A stretch of 64,000 nucleotides of DNA, taken from contig NZ_KB907702.1 in NCBI RefSeq assembly GCF_000382165.1, forward strand, positions 229,649-293,648, in the 5' to 3' direction. This stretch comes from Arsukibacterium perlucidum DSM 18276 (GTDB lineage: Bacteria > Pseudomonadota > Gammaproteobacteria > Enterobacterales > Alteromonadaceae). Both the position numbers and the translations under genes were made by a program. Below the pieces are notes generated by a model. It worked only from the letters and a program-made list of their open reading frames with translations, ran no database searches and had not been told where the DNA came from. Positions 1-8,887 of the stretch are shown here, piece after piece (the first letter of the stretch is position 1; each line of letters opens with the position of its first letter).

Positions 1-1
1 T

Positions 2-778
2 TTACCAGCACTTAGCAATACTGATATGCAGCAAATTGCCATTGTCGATAAAGACAGTGCCGAAGGCCTGCAGATGCACTTCTCGCTCACTACCCTGGTG
101 ATAATGATGTGGTCGATGCATTTTGGCCTGTATATTCTATGGAGTCTGTTTTACCTTGGCTGGCAGATGCGCCAAAGCCGTATAGCCTTACAGGAAGAAA
201 TGCAGCAAGCCAGATTGCAGCAGTTAACCAATCAACTAAACCCGCATTTTCTATTTAATGCCTTAAACAGTATCCGGGCACTGATTTTTGAGGATCAGCA
301 CAAAGCGGCCGATACCCTTACCCAGCTGGCCGAGTTATTCCGGGTCCATTTACAGGCGCACTTGCGGCCAACCGCCAGCCTGCAGGAAGAATGGCTGCTG
401 TGCCAGCACTACCTGAAGATAGAGCAGGTTAGATTGGAGCATCGCCTACAGCTTGAGGTCAATATTACTGACGATGTATTACAGCAATTACTGCCGACCC
501 TGTGCTTACTTACCTTGTTGGAAAATGCGGTAAAACATGGCATCAGCCCTAATGCTGCAGCTGGCAGCATTGCCATCAGCGCCAGCAGGTTAGGTAATAA
601 TCGGTGGCAGTTACTGGTGACTAACACCTTTGGCGCAGTATCAGACAGCCAGTGCACCGGCACCGGGCTCAGCAATTGTCGTAAACGACTGCAACTGATG
701 TTCGGCGAGCAGGCCAGTATCAGCACTGAGCATAATAAAACACATTATATAGTGCGCCTGGAGCTGCCCTATGCCTAA
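2..778 (+). CDS. LytS/YehU-type sensor histidine kinase, 5' end outside the window
   Basis: Membrane sensor kinase of the His_kinase (LytS/YehU) family, which autophosphorylates a histidine and passes the phosphate to the response regulator encoded next. Numbering from the first in-window ATG (base 26), a hydrophobic segment lies at about residues 21-46. The phosphoacceptor box NPHFLFNALN has its histidine near residue 74. The ATP-binding N box (LLENAVKHG, 164-172) and a G box (GTGLSNCRKRL, 212-222) follow. The frame is open to base 2 with no stop, and the family usually has more transmembrane segments, so the true start is probably upstream of the window. It overlaps the regulator by 8 bp, implying coupled translation. 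The signal it senses cannot be read from the sequence. Confidence 0.9.
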   Translation, partial: LPALSNTDMQQIAIVDKDSAEGLQMHFSLTTLVIMMWSMHFGLYILWSLFYLGWQMRQSRIALQEEMQQARLQQLTNQLNPHFLFNALNSIRALIFEDQHKAADTLTQLAELFRVHLQAHLRPTASLQEEWLLCQHYLKIEQVRLEHRLQLEVNITDDVLQQLLPTLCLLTLLENAVKHGISPNAAAGSIAISASRLGNNRWQLLVTNTFGAVSDSQCTGTGLSNCRKRLQLMFGEQASISTEHNKTHYIVRLELPYA

Positions 779-1538
779 GCACTTTCGAACCTTAATTGTT
801 GATGATGAACGGCTGGCCCGTAACGAATTAAAACGTTTACTGCTAGCTCATCCCGAATGCGCAGTTGTGGCCGAGGCAGCCAGCGCAGCTGAGGCGCTGG
901 CGATATTGGCACAGCAACAGATTGATTTGGTATTTCTGGATATCCAGATGCCGGAAGTAACCGGTATCGAGCTGGCAAATAACATTCAGGCCACTACCCG
1001 CTTTGTGTTTGTTACTGCCTTTAACAGTTATGCGCTGGATGCGTTTTCACTGAATGCTATCGATTACTTACTAAAACCGGTTGCGCCAGAACGGCTGGCA
1101 AAAACCATTGCCCGCCTGCCGGCAACTGACGCCAGCAGCCAGCTATCGGATAGCACAGAGCAGCCAATAGCAGAGCATCAAATACAAGAGCAATGGTTAC
1201 CTGAACATCATGGCATTTTGCTAAAGTTCGGCGATATTAATCGCATAATACGCTTACAGGAAATTTATCGCTTTGAAAGCATAGGCAACCATGCTGCGGT
1301 TTATACCAGCTATGGCAAAAGCTTTTTGCACAGCTCATTGGCCAGAATTGAGCAAAAGCTGGACCCGGCTTACTTTTTCAAGACCAGCCGGGCCGATATC
1401 GTGCGGCTGGATGCCATTGAGCATATCGAAGCAGGGATAAGTTCCGGCTCTATGCTGGCGGTACTGCGCGATGGCCAGCAAATAGAAGTCAGCCGGCGCC
1501 AGACCCAGCAACTGCGCCAGCTGTTCAGCAGCTTTTAA
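771..1538 (+). CDS. LytR/AlgR-type (LytTR) response regulator
   Basis: Two-domain transcription regulator of 255 aa, partner of the upstream kinase. The receiver domain (about 5-118) shows the acidic pair DDE at 11-13, phosphoacceptor Asp57 in LDIQMP, Thr82 and Lys102 in the LLKP motif. The C-terminal part (about 150-255) is a LytTR DNA-binding domain, recognisable from the pattern IYRFESIGNHAAVYT and a basic, glutamine-rich end. The start codon lies inside the kinase gene. Family knowledge says such pairs often control surface, carbon-uptake or peptidoglycan-related genes; the target here is unknown. Confidence 0.92.
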   Translation: MPKHFRTLIVDDERLARNELKRLLLAHPECAVVAEAASAAEALAILAQQQIDLVFLDIQMPEVTGIELANNIQATTRFVFVTAFNSYALDAFSLNAIDYLLKPVAPERLAKTIARLPATDASSQLSDSTEQPIAEHQIQEQWLPEHHGILLKFGDINRIIRLQEIYRFESIGNHAAVYTSYGKSFLHSSLARIEQKLDPAYFFKTSRADIVRLDAIEHIEAGISSGSMLAVLRDGQQIEVSRRQTQQLRQLFSSF

Positions 1539-2434
1539 AGCAAGCTGTTATTTTCGCTGTGCTGGCGGTACCACTCACCCACAATTAAACTGGCGGCTAC
1601 GCTGACGTTCAGCGATTCGACCTTGCCGCTGCCCGGAATTTGCAGCGCAATATCAGCGCTGTTGGCTACGGCTTTTGATACACCAAACATCTCTTCGCCA
1701 AATACAATGACTACTTTTTGCGGCAAAGCCGTTTGATACAACGACTGGCCGCCATGGCTGGACGTTGTTACCAGGCTATAACCGGCTTGCTTACACAGCT
1801 GCAGTGCCAGCGGCATATCGTCGCAGCTGAGCGGGCTGATAAATTCGCCACCACCCTCGGCGGTGCGCAGTGCAGCACCCGATTGCAGCAACTGCGGTTC
1901 ACGCATAATAATGCCGGTAACGCCAAAATGAGCACAAGTACGGGCAATAGCACCTAAATTGTGTGGATTTGATACGCCGTCTAAAGCCAGCAAACAATCC
2001 TGTTTTGGCTGCTGCTGATTTAAATAATTTGCTATCGACATTACAGGTTTGCGTTTAACCAGCAGCACTATACCGCCGTGATGCTGGCTGGCCGCTACTT
2101 TTTCCAGCTCGGCATCGTCAACAATATGGTAGGCCTTTTTTTCACTGGCCAGGTACTTCATTACATCGGCAAATTTCGGTGCCATTTGTTGTGAGATATA
2201 CAAGCGGATCACGGCCTCTGGCCGCTGGCTAAACAACACCCGGCAGGCATTTTCGCCATAAACTTTGCTCTCGTCATTATGAACAGATGGTCGAGCAGTT
2301 TTACTGGCTGGTGTTTTTTTCAACCACGGCTTTTGTAACACGTTTTTTTGTGGTTCTTGTTGGCGCTTTTTGTTGCCCGTTTTGACGGTTCGTTGCTGCT
2401 GGCTGCGGCCAGCGTGCTTTGGTTTATCAACCAT
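1535..2434 (-). CDS. TrmH/SpoU-family RNA 2'-O-methyltransferase, YfiF-like
   Basis: SPOUT-class RNA ribose methyltransferase of 299 aa. It has a basic, low-complexity N-terminal extension, a small substrate-binding domain beginning at VYGENACRVLF, and the three SpoU motifs: NPHNLGAIARTC, VVIVFGEEMFG and SLNVSVAAS, which form the knotted SAM site. Length and the long basic N-terminus match E. coli YfiF. I start it at the ATG at 2434, because an AGGA box lies about 8 bases upstream; a longer reading to 2476 is possible but lacks this site. It converges on the regulator gene with a 4-bp overlap. The exact RNA substrate cannot be inferred. Confidence 0.9.
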   Translation of the reverse strand: MVDKPKHAGRSQQQRTVKTGNKKRQQEPQKNVLQKPWLKKTPASKTARPSVHNDESKVYGENACRVLFSQRPEAVIRLYISQQMAPKFADVMKYLASEKKAYHIVDDAELEKVAASQHHGGIVLLVKRKPVMSIANYLNQQQPKQDCLLALDGVSNPHNLGAIARTCAHFGVTGIIMREPQLLQSGAALRTAEGGGEFISPLSCDDMPLALQLCKQAGYSLVTTSSHGGQSLYQTALPQKVVIVFGEEMFGVSKAVANSADIALQIPGSGKVESLNVSVAASLIVGEWYRQHSENNSLL

Positions 2435-2566
2435 TAAAATGTCCTGCATCACGCGAAATGACGCCGATTTTACCATCGCTACCGCGCTATTACTTGTATT
2501 TTTCCGTTACCCCAGTATCCTTGGCCGCATTATTGTAAAGTGTCATCAAATCAGGGCCACTGCAGC

Positions 2567-3430
2567 ATGCTCAGTTATCGCCACAGTTATCATGCCGGCA
2601 ATCATGCCGATGTATTAAAACATCTGGTGCAGGTTACAATTCTTGATTATCTGCTGCAAAAAGATAAACCGCTGTGTTATCACGACAGTCACGCCGGCGC
2701 AGGCTTGTACAGCCTGAGCAGCGAGCAGGCCCAAAAAACAGCAGAGTATCAGCAAGGCATTGCCAGGCTCTGGCATTATCAACCAACATCTTTGCCACTG
2801 GCCCGCTATGTAAACCTGATTAAAGGCCTTAACCCGGACAATGAACTGGCGTTTTATCCTGGCTCACCGAAAATTGCCGCCTTAATGCTGCGCCCGCAGG
2901 ATACTATTCAGGCTACCGAACTGCACCCCAGCGACTTTCCTATTCTGCAAAGCCAGTTTGCCAAACGGCGCTATAGCCGGATTGAAAATATCGATGCTTA
3001 TGCCGGCTTTAAAGCCATGTTGCCGCCGTTGGTAAAACGCGGGCTGGTATTGATAGACCCGCCATACGAGCTTAAAACTGAATACACCGATCTGGTAGCC
3101 GGCCTGAGCGAAGCGTATCGCCGTTTTCCCCAGGCCACTTACGCTATCTGGTATCCGGTAATTGAACGCCCGGCGGTTGAAGCCTTTATTTCAGCTATTG
3201 TGGCTACCGGTATAAAAAACCAGCTGCGGATTGAATATTGCCCCTACCCGGATAAAGCAGGCTTTGGCATGAGTGGCAGCGGTATGCTTGTCATAAATCC
3301 GCCTTACACTTTGGCCGATAATATGCGTGACGCCCTGACTGAGTTGGCCCCTTTACTGGCCGGCACACCAGTAGCAAGCCCGGAAGATACCCGGTTATTG
3401 TGGCAGGTCAGCCAGCTGGTTGGAGAGTAA
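2567..3430 (+). CDS. rlmJ: 23S rRNA (adenine(2030)-N6)-methyltransferase
   Basis: RlmJ, which methylates N6 of A2030 in 23S rRNA using SAM. The N-terminus (LSYRHSYHAGNHADVLKH) is the family signature, and the catalytic DPPY motif is at residues 164-167 (LIDPPYE). The ATG at 2567 is chosen because it gives exactly the conserved beginning and a 287-aa product, close to the usual length; an in-frame codon 27 bases earlier adds residues without family support. It is divergent from the TrmH-family gene and followed after 3 bases by the nuclease gene, so the two may share a transcript. Confidence 0.95.
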   Translation: MLSYRHSYHAGNHADVLKHLVQVTILDYLLQKDKPLCYHDSHAGAGLYSLSSEQAQKTAEYQQGIARLWHYQPTSLPLARYVNLIKGLNPDNELAFYPGSPKIAALMLRPQDTIQATELHPSDFPILQSQFAKRRYSRIENIDAYAGFKAMLPPLVKRGLVLIDPPYELKTEYTDLVAGLSEAYRRFPQATYAIWYPVIERPAVEAFISAIVATGIKNQLRIEYCPYPDKAGFGMSGSGMLVINPPYTLADNMRDALTELAPLLAGTPVASPEDTRLLWQVSQLVGE

Positions 3431-3433
3431 ATA

Positions 3434-4237
3434 ATGGTTGTGCACCTAAAACTCCACAAAATGGCTGGCTATGCCGCTGCAGCTTTACTGTTGTTGCTAT
3501 TGTCAGCTGACAGTCAGGCATTTGGCCGCACCGGCCACATTATGATCTGCGACATGAGTTATCAGCTGGTGCAGCCTGCCACCCGGCAAAAACTGGATCA
3601 GTTATTAACGGCAACACCTTATCAAAGCTTTGGGCCGGCTTGTGTCTGGCCAGATGAAGTGCGCTCCGAAGATAAGTTTGCCTGGACTAAACCACATCAC
3701 TATATCAACTTGCAACGCGGCGAAACGGTTGTTACACGGGAACACTGCCCCAAAGTTGGCTGTGTGGTATCAGCCATTGAAGATATGCAACAAAGGCTGC
3801 AGCAAAACCAGCAAGACTGGCAGGCGCTGCTGTTTCTAAGCCACTATATCAGCGACTTACACCAGCCACTGCACGTCAGCTTTGCTGATGACTTAGGCGG
3901 TAATCGCACTGCGCTATATTTTTATGGTGAGCCGTCAAACTTACATGGGATCTGGGACAGTAATATGCTGGCAAAGCTGGGCTACAACGAGCCGGCAAAG
4001 CAGCAACAGCTGTTTACCCGCCTGAGCCAAGCTCAGCAGCAACAATGGCTGCAAACTGATTTAATGGCCTGGACCAACGAATCGGCAACCATTACCATAG
4101 GGTTATATCAGGATTACCGGCCAGGCATGTTAATAGATGATAGCTACCTGGCTAAACACCAGGCAACCCTGGAGCAACGCTTGTTACAAGCAGCTGTGCG
4201 GCTGGCCGCAACCCTGGACAGGCTGTTAGCAGAATAA
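3434..4237 (+). CDS. Secreted S1/P1-type nuclease
   Basis: Zinc-dependent nuclease of the S1/P1 family (267 aa), expected to act in the periplasm or outside the cell on single-stranded DNA/RNA. A signal peptide (hydrophobic stretch about 12-24, cleavage after ADSQA) precedes the mature start FGRTGH; many relatives begin with Trp at this position. Probable metal ligands are visible: His35, Asp74 (WPDE), His89 (HHYINL), His137 and Asp141 (SHYISDLHQPLH), His147, and His171/Asp175 in NLHGIWDS. It follows rlmJ by 3 bases. Possible roles are nutrient scavenging from extracellular nucleic acids or biofilm turnover (inference). Confidence 0.9.
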   Translation: MVVHLKLHKMAGYAAAALLLLLLSADSQAFGRTGHIMICDMSYQLVQPATRQKLDQLLTATPYQSFGPACVWPDEVRSEDKFAWTKPHHYINLQRGETVVTREHCPKVGCVVSAIEDMQQRLQQNQQDWQALLFLSHYISDLHQPLHVSFADDLGGNRTALYFYGEPSNLHGIWDSNMLAKLGYNEPAKQQQLFTRLSQAQQQQWLQTDLMAWTNESATITIGLYQDYRPGMLIDDSYLAKHQATLEQRLLQAAVRLAATLDRLLAE

Positions 4238-4280
4238 GTTAGCGGAATAAGTTTGCAGCATAAAAAGCTGAACCGCTAAC
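4238..4280. terminator. Hairpin between convergent genes, possible bidirectional terminator
   Basis: An 8-bp inverted repeat GTTAGCGG (4238-4245) / CCGCTAAC (4273-4280), with an inner GCAGC/GCTG stem, fills the gap between the stop codons of the nuclease and hydrolase genes. A clear U tract is lacking on either strand, so termination activity is only inferred from position and symmetry. Confidence 0.4.
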
Positions 4281-4281
4281 C

Positions 4282-4827
4282 CTAGCGGATCCAGCCCTTG
4301 CTGATCTGGCGGAAGCTTTCATGATCGCCCCGCTCCAGCCATTCAAACGCCAGCATTTCTTTACTGATAATCTGACAACCTGCCTGCTGCATCCGGCTCA
4401 GCGCCAGTTGTTTGTTGTCAGGAGCACGCGAGCCCACGGCTTCTGCCACCACAAACACCTGATAGCCAGCCGCCAGTAAATCAATAACCGTCTGCAACAC
4501 GCAAACATGACTTTCGGTACCAATAACCACTATCTGTCGCCGGCCAAGACCAGCCAGCTTTTGCTGAATGCTCAGTTCGCGGTAGGCACTAAAGTAAATT
4601 TTCTCTACTACCGCATCATCGGGCAGCAACTCACGCAAACTTGGCACCGTATGGCCCAGCCCTTTGGGATAATGCTCCGTTGCCAGCAATGGAATATCCA
4701 GCTGCAGTGCCACCTGAAGTACCCAGGCCGCCGCTTGCTCAACTTCCTTGGTTTCATATATTGCCGGTGCCAGCTTTTGCTGAATATCAATCAGCAACAC
4801 CATACTGTCGTTTGCTTGTAATAACAT
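4282..4827 (-). CDS. Isochorismatase-family cysteine hydrolase
   Basis: Cytoplasmic hydrolase of 181 aa with the isochorismatase-like fold. The catalytic triad is visible as Asp14 (LLIDIQ), Lys76 (VEKIYFS) and Cys109 (GTESHVCVLQT), as in YcaC-like hydrolases of unknown substrate. I start it at the ATG at 4827, which has a GGGGAGA ribosome-binding site and lies directly before the conserved N-terminus; the frame stays open further upstream, but that stretch has no family resemblance. It converges with the nuclease gene. The substrate cannot be told from sequence. Confidence 0.88.
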   Translation of the reverse strand: MLLQANDSMVLLIDIQQKLAPAIYETKEVEQAAAWVLQVALQLDIPLLATEHYPKGLGHTVPSLRELLPDDAVVEKIYFSAYRELSIQQKLAGLGRRQIVVIGTESHVCVLQTVIDLLAAGYQVFVVAEAVGSRAPDNKQLALSRMQQAGCQIISKEMLAFEWLERGDHESFRQISKGWIR

Positions 4828-4894
4828 AGATCTCCCCTCACTGGCCTTGCTGATTTTTAAAAAACGGATAATGTTCTTTTGCTGGATTTGCCAG

Positions 4895-5224
4895 TCACGT
4901 CTCGGAGGTTCGCCACTGTGCGTGGCACATTGCATCGTGTTTTTCGCGGCTTAACAAAATGCGGGCCAGCACTTTATCGGCATTACCATCCAGCCCGGTT
5001 AAGCCTATTTGCGCCTCATAATGCAGTTCTGGCTCTAAATCCTGCATTATCAGCTCTACCCACTCTGCCCCGGGCAGCACCAGGTCAACATAACCGCGCT
5101 GCTCATATTGCTGCTGATACTGGTTATAGTCTTCAGCACTGAGATTATCGGCTGCCAGCTCTTCAAAAATATCAAAAGCATGATCGCACAGCTCATCCAG
5201 CGACCATAATTCTAAACCTTGCAT
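4895..5224 (-). CDS. yciU: YciU/HI1450-like dsDNA-mimic protein (UPF0263)
   Basis: Small acidic protein of 109 aa. The segments AFDIFEELAADNLSAED and ARILLSREKHDAMCH match the conserved blocks of E. coli YciU and Haemophilus HI1450, whose acidic surface was proposed to mimic double-stranded DNA. The excess of Asp/Glu and the length agree with the family. Its start overlaps the rlmA leader on the opposite strand, so the two genes are divergent. The partner it would bind is unknown. Confidence 0.85.
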   Translation of the reverse strand: MQGLELWSLDELCDHAFDIFEELAADNLSAEDYNQYQQQYEQRGYVDLVLPGAEWVELIMQDLEPELHYEAQIGLTGLDGNADKVLARILLSREKHDAMCHAQWRTSET

Positions 5225-5341
5225 ATGTCCTGCCCTTTAATAATCGATTTGCGCGCGTATTTTGCCGGCATTATAGCAAGCCTTTGCGTGCAAAGCTGCC
5301 AAGCTGTTACACTGCGCCCGTTTATAGTAGCGGATCTCAGC

Positions 5342-6169
5342 ATGTATATTTGCCCACTTTGTCGCCAGCCATTGCAGTTAACCGGCCGCCAGTATGGTTG
5401 TGCCAGCAGGCATAGTTTTGACCTTGCCAAAGAGGGCTACGTTAACCTGTTGCCGGTGCAGCAGAAAAATTCAAAAGATCCCGGCGACAATAAGCTGATG
5501 ATCGAGGCCCGGCGGGCTTTTTTGCAAAGTGCGGCCTATCAGCCGTTGTCTGACGCCGTAAATAAGCTGGTACTGCAGGCCAATCCGGCAAAGATACTTG
5601 ATTTAGGTTGTGGCGAAGGTTACTACAGCGGGCGGTTACAACAGGCATTGAGCCCGGCAGCCGGGCTCTGCGGCATTGATATTTCCAAAGCAGCTATTAA
5701 ATATGCGGCCCGCCACTATCCTGATATCCGCTTTGCCGTCGCCAGTGCTTATCAGCTTCCGTTTGCCGATAATAGCTTTGACAGTGTGATCCGGATTTAT
5801 GCGCCATCAGATAACCCAGAGTTACAGCGGGTGCTTAAACCACAGGGGCGGCTAATCAGTGTTAACCCGGGCCCCAACCATTTAGTTGAAATGAAGCAGG
5901 CAGTTTACCGCGAGGTAAAACTGCATAGTGATGTGATAAAGGAAGAGCCAGGCTTGGTGCATACCCAACGGCAACAGTTAAGCTACCGGCTGGCTATTAC
6001 CGAACCGCAGCAGCTGGATAACCTGCTGCAGATGGTACCGCTAGCCTGGAAGTTTAGCAGCGAAAGCCGCCAGGCTTTTGTTGCCGCGACCCAAAGTATC
6101 AGTATCGATTTCCTGCTGGACGTTTATCAATTAAGCGAAGCGACTGCAATAAGCCCGCCGACTGTTTAG
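5342..6169 (+). CDS. rlmA: 23S rRNA (guanine(745)-N1)-methyltransferase
   Basis: RlmA (RrmA), 275 aa. The N-terminal zinc site is Cys4, Cys7, Cys20 and His24 in MYICPLCRQP and GCASRHSFD, followed by the family block DLAKEGYVNLLPVQQK. The SAM-binding motif I is LDLGCGEGYYS (86-96). It methylates N1 of G745 in helix 35 of 23S rRNA. The ATG at 5342 is preferred because the zinc finger starts there and the length is normal; the frame is open upstream but that part shows no conservation. It ends 4 bp inside the end of the convergent serine hydrolase gene. Confidence 0.93.
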   Translation: MYICPLCRQPLQLTGRQYGCASRHSFDLAKEGYVNLLPVQQKNSKDPGDNKLMIEARRAFLQSAAYQPLSDAVNKLVLQANPAKILDLGCGEGYYSGRLQQALSPAAGLCGIDISKAAIKYAARHYPDIRFAVASAYQLPFADNSFDSVIRIYAPSDNPELQRVLKPQGRLISVNPGPNHLVEMKQAVYREVKLHSDVIKEEPGLVHTQRQQLSYRLAITEPQQLDNLLQMVPLAWKFSSESRQAFVAATQSISIDFLLDVYQLSEATAISPPTV

Positions 6170-7428
6170 CACTGCGCTTTTCCGGCAGTATCTACCGTGC
6201 ATTTTGCCAGTCTGGCTTTATCCTGCTGCTGTAACGTTGCAAACATGCTGGCCCAGAACCTGGGCGTCAGCTCATTTACCACATTAGACTCAGCATTAAG
6301 CAAGATAACCAGGCCCAGTTCACGTTCACGCGAATAGGCTAATTCAGCACGAAACCCTTGCACCCAGCCACCATGATAAATCAGTTGCTCACTACCAAAC
6401 TGATATACCCGCCAGCCCAGTGCATAATGAGCATCTTTAATGTAATTACGCCATTGCGCCCGGCGCAAATCACGCGGCGTTCTTACCCGTTTCTCAATAA
6501 TTTTATCCAGCACTTTTTGCGGCATTACTTGCGGATAATAGCCCAGCTGGGCTATCAGCCAGTGGCTTAAGTCAATGACACTGGCATTGACCCCTGCCGC
6601 CGGCGCAAAGCGATAGTAACTTTGATTTACATTGCGCGAATGCCAGCGGCCTCTGGCCCGGATGTGCGGGCTGGCCCGGTTCTCATTCAGTAAATAGGCT
6701 TCTAAACCGACCGACGCCGTCGGCAGATGCAGCGGGTCAAAAATATTTTTCTTCAGCAAGCTGGCGTAATCGCTGGCGGTAGTCTGGCTGATTATCGGCT
6801 CAATTAAACTAAACAACACATTCTGATAGCCGTAACACTGGCCCGGGTTGCACAAGGGGTCAATTTTCTGAAACTGCGGTAAGATCCGCTCCGGCACAAT
6901 ATTAGCTTCAATCAGGTTATCGTAGGCATTGGGCATAACCCCACTGCTTTGCGACAACAAATGCTCAATTTTTAACTGCGGGTTATAAAGGGCATTTTTA
7001 AACGAAAACTCCGGGATATACTGCACCACCGGCTCATCCCATTGAAAATGTCCGCGCTCCTCCAGCAGGCTGGCCAGGCCGGCGGCGAAAGTTTTTGAAA
7101 CAGATGCAATCCGGAATACCGTGAAGGGATCAACCGCCTCATCACCATCGATATCTCTAACCCCATAGCCTTTGGCACTGATAATCTTGTTCTGATAAAC
7201 CACGGCATAGGCCGCACCCGGGATGCCATGCTCGGCCATCTGCTCGTTAAAATAGCGGTCAAACTCCGCCAGCTCCACTGCCAGTAATTCTGTGGTTAGC
7301 GGCTGTGCCAGCAAGGGCTCTGCTGCCTTTACTCCGGCAATGTCCTCAGTAACAGGCTCAGCAAAGGCTGCAGCCGCCAACGGCAATAATAAATTCATCA
7401 GTACTACAGCTAAAAATACTCGAATCAA
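6166..7428 (-). CDS. Beta-lactamase-related serine hydrolase, exported
   Basis: Serine hydrolase of the class C beta-lactamase/EstB-like superfamily. The SxxK motif is SVSK (in FRIASVSKTF), the second motif YQN (in YGYQNVLF), and the third-motif equivalent is HGG (in LIYHGGWVQG). An N-terminal signal peptide (hydrophobic core FLAVVLMNLLLPLAAAAFA) exports it. Start choice: a TTG at 7428 preceded by AGAGG gives a compact signal peptide; a GTG at 7488 would add 20 residues but has no visible ribosome-binding site. Whether it is a peptidase, esterase or lactamase cannot be decided; no resistance context is present. Confidence 0.85.
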   Translation of the reverse strand: MIRVFLAVVLMNLLLPLAAAAFAEPVTEDIAGVKAAEPLLAQPLTTELLAVELAEFDRYFNEQMAEHGIPGAAYAVVYQNKIISAKGYGVRDIDGDEAVDPFTVFRIASVSKTFAAGLASLLEERGHFQWDEPVVQYIPEFSFKNALYNPQLKIEHLLSQSSGVMPNAYDNLIEANIVPERILPQFQKIDPLCNPGQCYGYQNVLFSLIEPIISQTTASDYASLLKKNIFDPLHLPTASVGLEAYLLNENRASPHIRARGRWHSRNVNQSYYRFAPAAGVNASVIDLSHWLIAQLGYYPQVMPQKVLDKIIEKRVRTPRDLRRAQWRNYIKDAHYALGWRVYQFGSEQLIYHGGWVQGFRAELAYSRERELGLVILLNAESNVVNELTPRFWASMFATLQQQDKARLAKCTVDTAGKAQC

Positions 7429-7631
7429 AATAACCTCTAATTTATGCTTGCCGGTGGTCCCAAATGGGTGTTTTGCTAACTGAATCACCTTTGCGGGTCA
7501 GCCAATAAAATTGGGCAGCACGGTAACATTAAAATTATTAGCCGCCAACCGGCCAAAAGCGGCAGGTAGACTACAGGCTTCAGCAGTGCAAGCCAAGGCG
7601 TTAAATTAAAAAAGGTTATTTGCAGGCCAGC

Positions 7632-8048
7632 TTAAATAAACGCCATAACCAGCAAGCGGACCCAAATCAGCCACAACACCAGACAACCTAACAAAAATAC
7701 TCTGAAGCGCAGCCGCACATTGTTACTACCAATATGGACAATGGTATGCCAGTAGCGAAGCGCCACAAAAACCACGCTCATAACCAGAAATGTTAAATCC
7801 GCCAGGCCAAACTGCAAGCAAAACAGCACACTGAACATATACAGCATCGGCATCTGAAACTGGTTATCAAAATTACGGCTGGTAGCAATTACCTGCTCAC
7901 TTGCCCCGCTTAAATCCATGGTACGAAAGGCACTCATGTTAATTTCTTTGGTTTTCGCTGCGTTAATCCGGCGCCGCCCCATTAAAATCATCACTATACT
8001 GGTTAGCAACATCTGGGCGAAAACGGGCAGCAACATCAATTTTTCCAT
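7632..8048 (-). CDS. MAPEG-family membrane protein
   Basis: Integral membrane protein of 138 aa with about four hydrophobic segments. The block SEQVIATSRNFDNQFQMPMLYMF corresponds in position and character (charged/polar segment, then N-x-x-E/Q-x-P) to the signature of bacterial MAPEG proteins (membrane-associated proteins in eicosanoid and glutathione metabolism). Bacterial members are poorly characterised; some have glutathione transferase or peroxidase activity. It is divergent from tdk, with about 150 bp between them. Confidence 0.8.
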   Translation of the reverse strand: MEKLMLLPVFAQMLLTSIVMILMGRRRINAAKTKEINMSAFRTMDLSGASEQVIATSRNFDNQFQMPMLYMFSVLFCLQFGLADLTFLVMSVVFVALRYWHTIVHIGSNNVRLRFRVFLLGCLVLWLIWVRLLVMAFI

Positions 8049-8199
8049 CAGTATTCCCTATCAGGTTATTATAATTAAAATTTATGCTGGCAAAGTATGC
8101 CTGTTACTACCCCGAATGCCAATGCTCAACATTTACCACCAGCGTTTACAGCAATAGCCGCTTTCGCTATTCTTAGCCGTCAATTTTCAGGATCGCACA

Positions 8200-8784
8200 A
8201 TGGCCCAACTATATTTCTATTACTCGGCAATGAATGCTGGCAAATCCACCTCGTTATTACAAAGTGCTTATAATTATCAGGAAAGAGGCATGACTGTGGC
8301 CATTTATACCGCGGCGCTGGATAACCGCTTTGGCCTGGGCAAAGTCAGCTCGCGGATTGGTCTGGCGATGGACGCCCATATCTTTAACCCGGAGTTTAAC
8401 TTTACCAGCCACGCGCAGCAGCTTAAAGCTAAAGGCCGTTTGGACTGCGTGCTGATTGATGAAGCCCAGTTTCTCAGTAAAGCCCAGGTCCGCCAGCTTA
8501 CTGATATTGTTGATGAGCTGAATATTCCGGTACTGGCATTTGGCCTGCGCACCGATTTTCTTGGTGAAACCTTCGCTGGTAGCGAAGCCCTGCTGGCCTG
8601 GGCCGACAAATTAATCGAGCTGAAAACCATTTGTCATTGTGGCCGCAAAGCAAATTTTGTGGTGCGACTGGACGCTGATGGCAACGCCGCTACTGCAGGC
8701 AGCCAGGTGCAAATTGGCGGCAATGAAAGCTATGTTTCAATGTGCCGCCAGCATTTTAAACAGCTGGTCTGGCAGCAGGCGTAA
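8200..8784 (+). CDS. tdk: Thymidine kinase, class II
   Basis: Phosphorylates thymidine with ATP in pyrimidine salvage; 194 aa, the normal length. The P-loop is AMNAGKST (about 10-17), the DEAQ box (87-90) carries the catalytic glutamate, and the zinc site is formed by Cys145, Cys147, Cys182 and His185 (CHCGRK and MCRQH). It is monocistronic by context, with a 100-bp gap to the diguanylate cyclase gene. Confidence 0.96.
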   Translation: MAQLYFYYSAMNAGKSTSLLQSAYNYQERGMTVAIYTAALDNRFGLGKVSSRIGLAMDAHIFNPEFNFTSHAQQLKAKGRLDCVLIDEAQFLSKAQVRQLTDIVDELNIPVLAFGLRTDFLGETFAGSEALLAWADKLIELKTICHCGRKANFVVRLDADGNAATAGSQVQIGGNESYVSMCRQHFKQLVWQQA

Positions 8785-8887
8785 ACCGGCGTCAGCTAAC
8801 GGCATAGCTGTGTCGGCCTGGTTGTGGCCGCGCAGTTGCCATCAGCGCTCAATCCGTTATAGTAATAAAAAACAGATATAGTGACTT